Shown here one piece after another: positions 49,121 to 57,648 of a stretch of 64,000 bases of DNA. Both the position numbers and the translations under genes were made by a program. Positions within the stretch are counted from its first letter, which is position 1. Each line of letters begins with the position of its first letter. The notes beneath the pieces are model-generated. The model did no database searches. It was not told the DNA's origin and saw only the letters and a list, made by a program, of their open reading frames with translations. Origin of the DNA: DATFVB01 sp963714035. GTDB lineage: Bacteria; Acidobacteriota; Thermoanaerobaculia; UBA5066; DATFVB01. The DNA lies in the NCBI GenBank assembly GCA_963714035.1, contig OY970224.1, positions 62,001-126,000 on the forward strand. The letters are read 5' to 3'.

Positions 49121-50868
49121 ACCGCATCGAAGGGGGCCGGTTGTCGGCGGCGGACGCCGGCCGCGACGTGACGCTCCAGGGGTGGATCGCGCATCGCCGC
49201 GACTTCGGCGAGCTCGTCTTCGCGACCCTTCGCGACCGCTCGGGCGTCGTCCAGGTGCTCTTCCCCGAGAACGCCGACCGCGCGCTCATTGCCGAGGCGA
49301 AGAGCCTGCGCGCGGAGGACGTCGTCGAGATCGAAGGCGCGGTCGCCCGCCGGGCGGCCGGACAGGAGAACTCCGCGATGGCGACGGGGGAGATCGAGAT
49401 CGTCGCGCGGAAGGTGACGGTGCTCAACCGCTCGGACGTCCCGCCGTTCGCGATCGAGGACCGCGTCTCCGCCTCCGAGGACCTGCGCCTGAAGTACCGT
49501 TATCTCGACCTGCGGCGCCCGTCGATCCAGAAGAACTTCCTCCTCCGCGACGAGATGACGTTCCGCGCGCGGAAGGTCCTCCACGAGCGGGGATTCCTCG
49601 ACGTGGAAACGCCGATCCTCACGAAGTCCACGCCCGAAGGGGCTCGCGATTTCCTGGTTCCGGCGCGCAACCGCCCCGGCGAGTTCTACGCGCTTCCGCA
49701 GTCGCCCCAGCTCTTCAAGCAGCTCCTGATGGTCGCGGGCTTCGACCGCTACTACCAGATCGCGCGCTGTTTCCGCGACGAGGACCTGCGGGCCGACCGG
49801 CAGCCCGAGTTCACCCAGATCGACGTCGAGATGGCGTTCGCGACGCCCGAACGGGTCTTCGAGCTGATCGAGACGCTGTTCCCGGAGATGTTCGGCGCCG
49901 CGGGGGTCCCCTGCGCGCCTCCGTTCCCGCGACTGACCTACGACGAGGCGATCGATCGGTTCGGCATCGACCGCCCCGACCTGCGATTCGGGATGGAGCT
50001 CGTCGACCTCGCCGAGGCCGCGCAGGGGAGCGGATTCGCTCCGTTCGACCGCGCTCTCGCCGAGAAGGGATGGGTGCGCGGCATCCGCGTCCCCGGCGGG
50101 GCCGACGCGTCGCGCAAGAAGCTGGACGAGTGGGCGGAGGTCGCGAAGACGTTCGGCGCGGGCGCGCTCGTCTGGTTCCGCCGCTCCGCCGGAGAGCTCG
50201 CGAGCCCGGCGAAGAAGAATCTCGCCCCCGGCGCGCTCGAGCGCATCGCGGACGTGTTCGGCCTCGCCGAAGGAGACCTTGGGCTCGCCGTCGCGGGAGC
50301 GAAGAAGAAGGCGGCGGACGCTCTCGCCGCTCTCCGCGTGGCGGTTGCCCGCGAGCGGGGAATGATCGACGAGACGAAGTACGCGTTCTGCTGGGTCACC
50401 GACTTTCCGCTCGTCGAATGGGACGAGGGCGAGAACCGCTGGTTCGCGATGCACCACCCGTTCACCTCGCCCCGCGAGGAGGACCTGCCGCTCCTCGAGT
50501 CGGATCCGGGACGGGCGCGGGCCCGCGCCTACGACGTCGTCTTGAACGGCATCGAGCTCGGCGGCGGCTCGATCCGGATCCACCGGGCCGACGTGCAGTC
50601 CCGGATGTTCCGCCTGCTCGGGATCGGCGAGGAGGAGGCGCGCGCGAAGTTCGGCTTCCTGCTCGACGCGTTCCGCTTCGGAGCGCCGCCGCACGGAGGG
50701 ATCGCCCTCGGCCTCGACCGGATGTGCATGCTCGCGGCGGGCGCGGCGTCCATCCGCGACGTGATCGCGTTCCCGAAAACCGCCTCCGGCGCCTGCCTGA
50801 TGACCGAATCGCCGTCGCCCGTCTCCGCGGCTCAGCTCGCCGAGCTGGGGCTCGCGCTGAAGAAGTGA
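49117..50868 (+). CDS. aspS: Aspartyl-tRNA synthetase
   Basis: A class IIb synthetase that charges tRNA-Asp. The 583-residue protein has the N-terminal OB anticodon-binding domain (VTLQGWIAHRRDFGELVFAT) and the core with FLDVETPILTKSTPEGARDF, FYALPQSPQLFKQLLMVAGF, then CFRDEDLRADRQPEFTQIDV. The bacterial GAD insertion domain spans about 285-415, and motif 3 reads GGIALGLDRMCMLA. Length matches bacterial enzymes. Whether it discriminates tRNA-Asp from tRNA-Asn cannot be told here. It overlaps hisS and aroB by four bases each. Confidence 0.97.
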   Translation: MNRIEGGRLSAADAGRDVTLQGWIAHRRDFGELVFATLRDRSGVVQVLFPENADRALIAEAKSLRAEDVVEIEGAVARRAAGQENSAMATGEIEIVARKVTVLNRSDVPPFAIEDRVSASEDLRLKYRYLDLRRPSIQKNFLLRDEMTFRARKVLHERGFLDVETPILTKSTPEGARDFLVPARNRPGEFYALPQSPQLFKQLLMVAGFDRYYQIARCFRDEDLRADRQPEFTQIDVEMAFATPERVFELIETLFPEMFGAAGVPCAPPFPRLTYDEAIDRFGIDRPDLRFGMELVDLAEAAQGSGFAPFDRALAEKGWVRGIRVPGGADASRKKLDEWAEVAKTFGAGALVWFRRSAGELASPAKKNLAPGALERIADVFGLAEGDLGLAVAGAKKKAADALAALRVAVARERGMIDETKYAFCWVTDFPLVEWDEGENRWFAMHHPFTSPREEDLPLLESDPGRARARAYDVVLNGIELGGGSIRIHRADVQSRMFRLLGIGEEEARAKFGFLLDAFRFGAPPHGGIALGLDRMCMLAAGAASIRDVIAFPKTASGACLMTESPSPVSAAQLAELGLALKK

Positions 50869-51953
50869 GCTCCGGAGGCGCCGGGAAGCCGGCCGGGCTC
50901 CTCCGGATCGGACGGGGGGCGATCGCGGCGCTCGGCTCCGCATTTCCCTTCCCGCCGGGCCGCCTGTTCCTCGTGTCGTCCCCCGCCGTCCTCCGCCTCC
51001 ACGGCGGCGCGGCGCGGCGCGCGCTCGCGGAACGCGAAGTCGTCGAGATCGCGATCGAAGACGGCGAGATCGCGAAGACGCTCGACACGGTCCGCGCGAT
51101 CCTCGACGCCGCGATCGGCGCCGGGGCCCGGCGGGACGACGCGGTCGTCGCGCTCGGCGGAGGGACGGTCACCGACGTCGCCGGGTTCGCCGCCGCGATC
51201 CTCCTTCGCGGCGTCGCCTGGTATGCCGTCCCCACGACGCTCCTCGGGATGGCCGACGCCGCGATCGGCGGGAAGACGGCCGTCGATCATCCTCTCGGAA
51301 AGAACCTCGTCGGCGCGTTCCACGATCCTTCCGGCGTGCTCGTCGATCCGGACCTCCTCGCGACCCTTCCGGCGCGGAATTTCCGGGAGGGGATCGTCGA
51401 GATCTTCAAGGCCCTCCTCGTCGGGAGCTCCGGCGCCGCCCGGCGGATGGCGGGGCGCCTCGAGGCGCTCGCGGACGGCCGAGACGTCGACGACTTCCTC
51501 GCGGAAGCGATCCGGGTCAAGCGCGCGATCGTGGAGCGGGACCCGCGGGAGTCGGGCGAGAGGCGGATCCTCAACCTGGGCCACACGCTCGGCCACGCGA
51601 TCGAGGCCGCCTCCGCGTATCGCGGCTGGTCCCACGGTGAGGCGGTCGCCGTCGGAATGGCGGCGGCGCTCGGGATCTCGGCGCGGACGGAAGGATTCCC
51701 CGCGAGCGACGCCCGCGCGCTCGCGGCGGAGCTCGTCGGTTTCGCGGGAAAGCCGGCGCCGCCCTGGGACGACGCTCTCGCGAGCGCGATCTCTCGCGAC
51801 AAGAAGGGGAGCGCGGAAGGGCCGACGGGCGTCCTCCTCGCCGACTGGGGCCGGCCGGTGCTCCGCCGGGTCCCGGCCGAGGAATGGCGGGGGAGCCTCG
51901 AGGCGCTTCCGGCCGCCGGCTCGGGATCGGAGACGTTCCCCGGCTCGGCCTAA
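50865..51953 (+). CDS. aroB: 3-dehydroquinate synthase
   Basis: Cyclises DAHP to 3-dehydroquinate, the second shikimate step, using NAD and zinc. The GTG at 50865 overlaps aspS and gives 362 residues. Motifs are the NAD site VVALGGGTVTDVAGFAAAI, AVPTTLLGMADAAIGGKTAV followed by DHPLGKNLVGAFHDP, and the zinc-binding ILNLGHTLGHAIEAAS and SHGEAVAVGM. The family length is normal. Chorismate made through this pathway would also feed PabB at 24 kb. Confidence 0.96.
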   Translation: MSSGGAGKPAGLLRIGRGAIAALGSAFPFPPGRLFLVSSPAVLRLHGGAARRALAEREVVEIAIEDGEIAKTLDTVRAILDAAIGAGARRDDAVVALGGGTVTDVAGFAAAILLRGVAWYAVPTTLLGMADAAIGGKTAVDHPLGKNLVGAFHDPSGVLVDPDLLATLPARNFREGIVEIFKALLVGSSGAARRMAGRLEALADGRDVDDFLAEAIRVKRAIVERDPRESGERRILNLGHTLGHAIEAASAYRGWSHGEAVAVGMAAALGISARTEGFPASDARALAAELVGFAGKPAPPWDDALASAISRDKKGSAEGPTGVLLADWGRPVLRRVPAEEWRGSLEALPAAGSGSETFPGSA

Positions 51954-51959
51954 AAGCTC

Positions 51960-51965
51960 TATAAT
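51960..51965 (+). promoter_or_regulatory. TATAAT -10 element seven bases before a TTG start (leaderless)
   Basis: A perfect TATAAT at 51960-51965 lies just after the aroB stop and ends seven bases before the TTG at 51973. There is no room for a Shine-Dalgarno leader if transcription starts at the usual distance. A good -35 is not visible. Confidence 0.55.
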
Positions 51966-51972
51966 CCATCTG

Positions 51973-53694
51973 TTGGACACTCCTCTCCGGCCTCGGATTC
52001 GTCTGTTCGCGCTCCTGGTCGCGGCGCTCGCGGTGGTGTCGCTCACCCCGCTCCTGGTGACGGACCGGGTCCTCATCTCGAAGAACCAGGAAAGCCTCGA
52101 AACGATGGAGAAGAAGTACACGGCGCGCTCCGCGGCGGCGATCGCCGATTCGATCTCTTCCTTCTACCGGTCGAGCGAGGAACAGCTGGCGACCCTCGCC
52201 GACACGATGAAGTTCTCGCAGGTCCTGTCGGGGAAGAACCCCTTCTTCACCGCCGCTTCGTCGGGAATCCTTCCCGATTTCGTGAAGGGGCGGTCGACCT
52301 TCCTCGCGCTCCGCGTGATCGACCGGGAAGGCGAGGGGGGCTCGATCGGCCCGCCCAATCTGGCTCCCGCAATCGAGCAGGAATTCCGCCGCGCCTATCT
52401 CGAAGGACGGGACGGCCGGCGCTACTCCGGCAATCCCGTGAACGCGAAGGGCTTCCCGGCGGCGGTCGTCGTCATCGCCGAGCCGGTTTCGAGTGAATCG
52501 GGCGAGAACATCGGCGTCGTCGAGGGGCTCGTCTCCTGGCAGCCGATCGAGCGGCAGATCGACGAGGAAGCGCGCCAGGAGATCACGGTCACCATCCTCG
52601 ACCGCGAGGGGAACATCCTTTTCGCCTCGAAGAACCGGCCCTCGTCCCGCCCGGCGGGGAACCTCGTCGTCGACTACCGCCAGTCGCCGCAGCAGGCGCG
52701 CCTGACCCGGGCCTACCGTTCCGCCGGCGAGGCGCTCCTGGGGTCGATCGTTCCGGTGGACGCGCCCGACTGGGCCGTTCTCGTGGAGCGCGATCAGCAT
52801 CTCGCGTTCGCCTCGGTCGACGAAATGACCCGCCAGACCATCCTCTGGAGCCTCTTCGCGCTGGCGCTCGCGATCGGCGTCGGCATCGTGATGGCGATTC
52901 GCCTCGCGTCGCCGATCCGCGCGCTCGCCGAACAGGCGCACGACATCGCGGAGGGGCGCTACGGGCAGCGCGTCGAGGTGCGGGGCGCCGCGGAGATCGC
53001 CGACCTCTCGTCGTCGTTCAACCGGATGAGCGAGTCGATCGACCGCGCCATGGGGGACCTGAAGAAGGCCGCGCGCGAGAACCACGAGCTGTTCATCAAC
53101 TCGGTGCGCGCGCTCGCCGCGGCGATCGACGCGAAGGACCCCTACACGCGGGGTCATTCGGAGCGGGTCGCCCGCTACGCGGTCTCGATCGCCCGGGCGA
53201 TGGAGCTGCCGCCGGAAGAGGTCCGGAAGGTGCGCCTCTCCGCCCTCCTGCACGACGTGGGAAAGATCGGAATCGACGACCGCATCCTCCGGAAGCCGAC
53301 GGCGCTGACCGACGAAGAGTTCGAGGTGATGAAGACGCACCCCGTCAAGGGCGCGGCGATCATGTCCGCGATTCCGCAGCTCTCCGACGTCGTGCCGGGG
53401 ATGAAACATCACCACGAGAAGTGGGAGGGCGGCGGCTATCCCGACGGGCTGAAGGGGGAGGGGATCCCGCTTCTCGCCCGGATCGTCTCGGTGGCCGACA
53501 CGTTCGACGCGATGACGACCACCCGTCCTTACCAGAAGGCAATGGAGATTTCGTACGTCATCCAGCGGATCCAGAGCCTCGCCGGGACGCGCTTCGACAA
53601 GCGCATCACCGACGTCCTCGTGAAGGCGTACAAGGACGGCGACCTCCTTCCGGCGACGGCCGACACGGGCGCGTCGGTCCGGACGGTCGCGTGA
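51973..53694 (+). CDS. Membrane sensor with Cache-like, HAMP and HD-GYP domains
   Basis: A 573-residue inner-membrane protein that probably degrades cyclic di-GMP in response to an external signal. It has a first membrane helix (about 9-29), a periplasmic Cache-like sensor region (about 30-285), a second helix (about 290-310, TILWSLFALALAIGVGIVMA), HAMP (about 312-365, ASPIRALAEQAHDIAEGRYG) and HD-GYP. The last domain has HSERVARYAVSIARAMELP, the catalytic LLHDVGKIG, MKHHHEKWEGGGYPDGLKG and VADTFDAMTTTRPYQKAM, all intact. The TTG start is supported by the leaderless TATAAT arrangement. Its stop overlaps the TPR gene (GTGA). Confidence 0.9.
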   Translation: MDTPLRPRIRLFALLVAALAVVSLTPLLVTDRVLISKNQESLETMEKKYTARSAAAIADSISSFYRSSEEQLATLADTMKFSQVLSGKNPFFTAASSGILPDFVKGRSTFLALRVIDREGEGGSIGPPNLAPAIEQEFRRAYLEGRDGRRYSGNPVNAKGFPAAVVVIAEPVSSESGENIGVVEGLVSWQPIERQIDEEARQEITVTILDREGNILFASKNRPSSRPAGNLVVDYRQSPQQARLTRAYRSAGEALLGSIVPVDAPDWAVLVERDQHLAFASVDEMTRQTILWSLFALALAIGVGIVMAIRLASPIRALAEQAHDIAEGRYGQRVEVRGAAEIADLSSSFNRMSESIDRAMGDLKKAARENHELFINSVRALAAAIDAKDPYTRGHSERVARYAVSIARAMELPPEEVRKVRLSALLHDVGKIGIDDRILRKPTALTDEEFEVMKTHPVKGAAIMSAIPQLSDVVPGMKHHHEKWEGGGYPDGLKGEGIPLLARIVSVADTFDAMTTTRPYQKAMEISYVIQRIQSLAGTRFDKRITDVLVKAYKDGDLLPATADTGASVRTVA

Positions 53695-54461
53695 GGCGGC
53701 GAGGGATTCCCGCCGTCGCGGCGGCGGCGTTGCTCACCGCCTGCGCTTCGGTCGGCGAGAAGAAGATGCCTTCGTCCGAGCTGTATCTGACCGAGCGCAT
53801 GGCGACCGTGTTCCTGCAGGAGGGGAACGCGATGGAGGCGGAGAACGCATTCCGGAAAGTCCTCGCCGACGACCCCGAGAATGCCGAGATGCGCGACGGG
53901 CACGGTCTCTCCCTCCTGATGCTCGGGCGGCCGAAGCCGGCGCTCGAGGAGTTCGAGCACGCTCTCCGGATCGACCCGAAGGAGGCCTACCTGAACAACC
54001 GGGGCGTGGCGAAGATGGAGCTCGGCGACTTCCCGGGCGCCGAGGCCGACTTCCTCAAGGCCTTCGGGTCGCCGAGCATGGCGGACCGGCAGTCGGCGCT
54101 GATCAACCTCGGGCGCGCCCGGATGCGGCGCGGAATCCCCGCGGAAGCGGAACAATCGTTCACCCGCGCGCTCGCGCTCGCGCCCGATTCCTATGAAGCC
54201 CTGATGGCCCGCGGCGAGGCGCGCGAAGCGCAGAAGAACGAGAAGGGCGCCGTCGAGGATTACCTGATGGCGCTGAAAGTGCGGGCCGAGAACCTCGACG
54301 CGATGCTCCACGTCGGCATGGGCCTCCTGGCGCTCGACAAACGGGATCTCGGCGAGCGGTACCTGCGGCGCGTGACCGAGCTCGGACCCGATACGCCCCA
54401 GGCGGCGCGCGCGAGGCTCATCCTCGGCGAAGGATCGAGCGCGCCCACGCTTCCGGAGTGA
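53691..54461 (+). CDS. TPR-repeat lipoprotein
   Basis: A 256-residue exported protein with an N-terminal signal ending in lipobox LLTAC. The mature part is a series of tetratricopeptide repeats (FLQEGNAMEAENAFRKVLAD, LGRPKPALEEFEHALRIDP, RGIPAEAEQSFTRALALAPD, QKNEKGAVEDYLMALKVRAE). This resembles PilF/PilW-type lipoproteins, but no pilus genes are adjacent, so the role is open. The GTG start overlaps the HD-GYP gene by four bases. A gap of seven bases precedes the roadblock gene. Confidence 0.82.
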   Translation: MRRRGIPAVAAAALLTACASVGEKKMPSSELYLTERMATVFLQEGNAMEAENAFRKVLADDPENAEMRDGHGLSLLMLGRPKPALEEFEHALRIDPKEAYLNNRGVAKMELGDFPGAEADFLKAFGSPSMADRQSALINLGRARMRRGIPAEAEQSFTRALALAPDSYEALMARGEAREAQKNEKGAVEDYLMALKVRAENLDAMLHVGMGLLALDKRDLGERYLRRVTELGPDTPQAARARLILGEGSSAPTLPE

Positions 54462-54468
54462 GGGCGGC

Positions 54469-54828
54469 GTGATCTACCAGCAGATCCTCGATGCGCTGAT
54501 CGCGTCTCTCTCGGGGCTTCTCGCCACCGTGCTCCTCGACAGCGAAGGGGAGACCGTCGTCGCCGCGCACCGGATCGGCGACGAGCATTCCCACCGCGTG
54601 CTCGGCGCGTACCAGGGGATCTACCTGCGGGATCTCGCCCGCGCGCTCGCGCGGTGCGGCCTCGGCGCGGTGCGGGTGTTCTCGCTCGATTTCGGCGCGA
54701 TGCGGGTGCACACGGAGGCGCTGCAGGACGGGTATTACATCGTGCTGCTGACGGACGATTCGGTCGCTCCCGCGCTCGCGCGGCGAGAGCTGGCGCGGGC
54801 GTCGTCCGACCTGCGCGAGAACCTCTGA
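54469..54828 (+). CDS. Roadblock/LC7-fold protein
   Basis: A 119-residue soluble protein with an alpha-beta profin-like pattern: ILDALIASLSGLLATVLLDS, then EGETVVAAHRIGD, IYLRDLARALARCGLGAVRV and YYIVLLTDDSVAPALARREL. This fits the Roadblock/LC7 (MglB-like) family, whose members bind small GTPases. No MglA-like GTPase is in the window; the next gene is ftsY, a different GTPase class. The start is GTG. The family assignment is from fold-level similarity by eye and is moderate. Confidence 0.65.
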   Translation: MIYQQILDALIASLSGLLATVLLDSEGETVVAAHRIGDEHSHRVLGAYQGIYLRDLARALARCGLGAVRVFSLDFGAMRVHTEALQDGYYIVLLTDDSVAPALARRELARASSDLRENL

Positions 54829-54851
54829 CCTCGGCCGGCGGCGGAGATTTG

Positions 54852-55778
54852 ATGGCCGACCCGGCCTCGGGGTTCCTCGCCAGGATCAAACGCGGTCTCT
54901 TCATGACCCACACCGAGATCCTCGAACGGATCGAGGGCGCGGTGAAGGAGAAGCTCGGATACGACGCGTCCGTGCTCGAGACCCTCGAGGAAGCGCTGAT
55001 CGCCGCGGACGTCGGCGCCGAAACCGCCGGAACGCTGGTCGCCGGCGTCGCCGCCCGGGCGCGCCGGTACCGTCCCGAAGACCTGCCGAAGCTGCGGGTC
55101 CTCCTCAAGGAAGAGATCGACGGGCTCCTCGCGACCGCGCCGCGCGAGCGGGTCGCGGACGGGCGCCCCGAAGTCGTGTTCATCGTCGGCGTGAACGGGA
55201 CCGGAAAGACGACGACGGCGGCGAAGCTCGCGGCGCGCGACGTCGCGGCCGGCAAGCGCGTGATTCTCGCCGCCGCCGACACCTTCCGCGCGGCGGCGAT
55301 CGAGCAGCTCGAGACCTGGGGAGAGCGGGTCGGCGTCCCGGTCGTCCGGCACGCCGAAGGGTCGGATCCCGCGGCCGTCGTCCACGACGCGATCGCGGCC
55401 GCGCGGGCGCGGAACGCCGACGTCCTCTACGTCGACACCGCGGGGCGCCTCCACACGAAATTCAACCTCATGGAAGAGCTCGCGAAGATGCGGCGGGTCG
55501 CGGGCCGTGAGGTCCCGGGCGCGCCGCACCGGAGTCTCCTCGTTCTCGACGCGACGACCGGAGGCAACGGTCTCGCGCAGGCGAAGAAGTTCGTCGAGTC
55601 CGCGGGAGTGACCGGCGTCGTTCTGACGAAGCTCGACGGGACGGCGAAGGGAGGAGTGGTGCTCGCGATCCTGCGCGAGCTCGGGATCCCGGTCGTCGCG
55701 GTCGGTGTGGGAGAAGGAAAGGACGACCTCGTGCCGTTCGACGCGAGGGATTTCGCCGCCGCCCTGCTGGAAGAATGA
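54852..55778 (+). CDS. ftsY: Signal recognition particle receptor FtsY
   Basis: A GTPase that receives SRP-ribosome complexes at the inner membrane. The 308-residue protein is the short form without the long acidic A domain. It begins GFLARIKRGLFMTHTEILER, then has the N domain and the G domain: GVNGTGKTTTAAKLAARD (G1, about 113-130), ADTFRAAAIEQLETWGERVG, VDTAGRLHTKFNLMEELAKM, TKLDGTAKGG (G4) and VGEGKDDLVPFDARDFAAAL at the end. The ATG at 54852 follows GGCGGAG. Its end overlaps ribD by four bases. Confidence 0.97.
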   Translation: MADPASGFLARIKRGLFMTHTEILERIEGAVKEKLGYDASVLETLEEALIAADVGAETAGTLVAGVAARARRYRPEDLPKLRVLLKEEIDGLLATAPRERVADGRPEVVFIVGVNGTGKTTTAAKLAARDVAAGKRVILAAADTFRAAAIEQLETWGERVGVPVVRHAEGSDPAAVVHDAIAAARARNADVLYVDTAGRLHTKFNLMEELAKMRRVAGREVPGAPHRSLLVLDATTGGNGLAQAKKFVESAGVTGVVLTKLDGTAKGGVVLAILRELGIPVVAVGVGEGKDDLVPFDARDFAAALLEE

Positions 55779-56884
55779 CGGCCGCGGACGAGGTCTGGAT
55801 GCGCCGCGCGCTGGCGCTCGCCGAGAACGGGCGCTACTCCACGTCGCCGAACCCGATGGTCGGAGCGGTTCTCGTCCTCGGCGGCCGAATGATCGCGGAA
55901 GGGTGGCATCGCCGCGCGGGGGAGCCTCATGCCGAGATCGAGGCGCTCGCCCGCGCGGGAAAGCGGGCCCGAGGCGCGACCCTGTACGTGACCCTCGAGC
56001 CCTGCTCGCACCGGGGACGGACGGGACCGTGCGCCGACGCGATCGTCGAGGCCGGAGTGGCGCGCGTCGTCGCCGCGCGGCGCGATCCCAATCCGCGAGT
56101 GGCGGGACGCGGCCTGGGGCGCCTGCGCGCGCGGGGGGTATCGGTGTCGGTCGGCCTCCTGGCGGCGGAGGCGGCGGCCCAGAACGAGCGCTTCGACGTC
56201 TGGATCCGGCGGGGACGGCCGTTCGTCCTCGCGAAGGTCGCCGCGACGCTCGACGGGAAGATCGCGGACTTCCGCGGCCGTTCGAAGTGGATCAGCGGCC
56301 CCGAAGCCCGGCGCCGGTCCCTGGCCTGGCGCGAGGAGTTCGACGCGATCCTCGTGGGCGCGGAGACGGCCCGGCGGGACCAAGCGCGTCTGACGCGGCG
56401 TCTCGGATGGAACCGCGCGACGCCGCACCGGCGGATCGTCCTCGATGGGGCGTTCCGCGTCCCCGAGAGCCTTCCGCTCTTCCGGACCGGAGGCGCGGAG
56501 GTCTGGACCGTTTCGGTCGGGAACCCGGCGAAGGCGCGGCGCCTGGCCGCCCGCGGCGTGGCCGTGGTGCGGCTCCCGCGGGCGCGGCGCGGAGGCGGTG
56601 TCGACCTCGAAGCGGCTCTCGCCCGGCTCGGGGCGGAAGGCGTGAGCGGTCTCGTCGTCGAGGGAGGCACCCGGACGCTCACCGCCTTCCATGCCGCCGG
56701 GCTCGTGGACCGCTGGGCGATCGTTCTCGCGCCGAAGCTCCTCGGAGGCGACGCCGCGCGGCCGATCCTCGGCGGAGAGGGCGTGCCGCTCGAGCGCGCG
56801 CTCTCCCTTTCCGGACTGACGGTCTCGGCGCTCGGCAGGGACCTCCTCGTGACGGGTCGAACCGCGGGCAGGAAGAGATCGTGA
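55775..56884 (+). CDS. ribD: Bifunctional riboflavin deaminase/reductase RibD
   Basis: Catalyses the second and third steps of riboflavin synthesis: deamination then reduction of the pyrimidine intermediate. The 369-residue protein has an N-terminal CMP-deaminase-like domain with zinc ligands HAE (52-54), Cys77 and Cys86 (EPCSHRGRTGPC), and a C-terminal reductase domain with VAATLDGKIADFRGRSKWIS and LVVEGGTRTLTAFHAAGLVD. Both halves look complete. It overlaps ftsY by four bases and is followed by the unusual repeat array upstream of ribE. I see no FMN riboswitch before it. Confidence 0.96.
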   Translation: MTAADEVWMRRALALAENGRYSTSPNPMVGAVLVLGGRMIAEGWHRRAGEPHAEIEALARAGKRARGATLYVTLEPCSHRGRTGPCADAIVEAGVARVVAARRDPNPRVAGRGLGRLRARGVSVSVGLLAAEAAAQNERFDVWIRRGRPFVLAKVAATLDGKIADFRGRSKWISGPEARRRSLAWREEFDAILVGAETARRDQARLTRRLGWNRATPHRRIVLDGAFRVPESLPLFRTGGAEVWTVSVGNPAKARRLAARGVAVVRLPRARRGGGVDLEAALARLGAEGVSGLVVEGGTRTLTAFHAAGLVDRWAIVLAPKLLGGDAARPILGGEGVPLERALSLSGLTVSALGRDLLVTGRTAGRKRS

Positions 56885-56910
56885 ATGACGTGGAACCGAG
56901 GGGGCCGAGA

Positions 56911-57063
56911 ATGTTCTTCTCCCGTGGCGAGTCGGAATGTTCGCTCGAGGAGACTGAAGATGTTCTCCGTCGAAGGAGACTGAAAATGTTCTCCGGGAGA
57001 GGAGAGTAAGAGTGTTCTCCGTCAGAGGAGATTAAGAATGTTCTCCGCGCAAGGAGATTGAGA
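56911..57063 (+). repeat. Tandem array of Shine-Dalgarno plus mini-ORF units upstream of ribE
   Basis: Seven start-like positions occur at 56911, 56937, 56960, 56986, 57012, 57038 and 57064 (the last is ribE), spaced 26, 23, 26, 26, 26 and 26 bases. Each unit copies the ribE initiation region: AGGAGA, a short spacer, ATG (GTG at 57012), TTC TCC. The four central units are complete 8-codon frames encoding MFSVEGD, MFSGRGE, VFSVRGD and MFSAQGD. Each stop lies two bases before the next start and each frame contains the next unit's AGGAG. The first two copies are degenerate; the frame from 56911 lacks its stop and runs to 57009. Confidence 0.9.
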
Positions 57064-57648
57064 ATGTTCTCCGGCATCGTCGCCGCCACCGGCCGAATCG
57101 AAAAGATCGACGTCTCGTCCGCGGGCGCACGCCTCGTCGTTCGCTCCGCCGCGCGTTTCGGCCGCTTTCGCCGCGGCGAGAGCATCTCGGTTTCCGGGGC
57201 GTGCCTGACGTCACTCGGCGATTCGGCGCTTTTCCGCGCCGATCTCTCGCCGGAGACGCTCGCGAAGACGACCCTCGGCGCTCTTCGGCGGGGCGATTCG
57301 GTGAATCTCGAGCGGGCCGTTCGCCTGGCGGACCGCCTCTCGGGGCATCTGGTCTCCGGCCACGTGGACGGGCTCGCCCGGCTGGCATCGATCCTGGAGG
57401 AGGGAGATTCCCGGATCTTCACGTTCTCTCTCCCGGAGGAGCTCGCCCGATACGTGATCGAGAAGGGCTCGGTCGCGCTCGACGGCATCTCGCTGACCTC
57501 GATCCGCGTCCGCGGCACGCGGTTCTCCGTCGCCGTGATCCCTCACACCCTCTCGGCGACGACGCTGCGAGACCGGAAACCGGGTGACCGGCTGAACTTC
57601 GAGGCGGACATGATCGCCCGGTGGGTCGAATCGCTGCTCCGCCGGTGA
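57064..57648 (+). CDS. ribE: Riboflavin synthase alpha chain
   Basis: Dismutates two 6,7-dimethyl-8-ribityllumazine molecules to riboflavin. The 194-residue protein has the two repeated lumazine-binding barrels: MFSGIVAATGRIEKIDVSSA opens the first and HLVSGHVDGLARLASILEEG the second. The motif GISLTSIRVRGTRFSVAVIP followed by HTLSATTL is typical of the C-terminal barrel. I chose the ATG at 57064 (AGGAG seven bases upstream) over the TTG two codons earlier because MFSG is the family start. Its stop overlaps the next gene (GTGA). The 5' region is preceded by a tandem array of its own initiation site. Confidence 0.96.
   Translation: MFSGIVAATGRIEKIDVSSAGARLVVRSAARFGRFRRGESISVSGACLTSLGDSALFRADLSPETLAKTTLGALRRGDSVNLERAVRLADRLSGHLVSGHVDGLARLASILEEGDSRIFTFSLPEELARYVIEKGSVALDGISLTSIRVRGTRFSVAVIPHTLSATTLRDRKPGDRLNFEADMIARWVESLLRR

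Noticed and set aside
56911..57063. CRISPR array
   Set aside because: Units are contiguous 26-base repeats without spacers, and each contains a start codon and ribosome-binding site copied from ribE. No cas gene is near.
54840..57064. FMN riboswitch controlling ribD or ribE
   Set aside because: ribD starts inside the end of ftsY, leaving no leader, and the ribD-ribE gap is the short repeat array without the conserved FMN aptamer elements.
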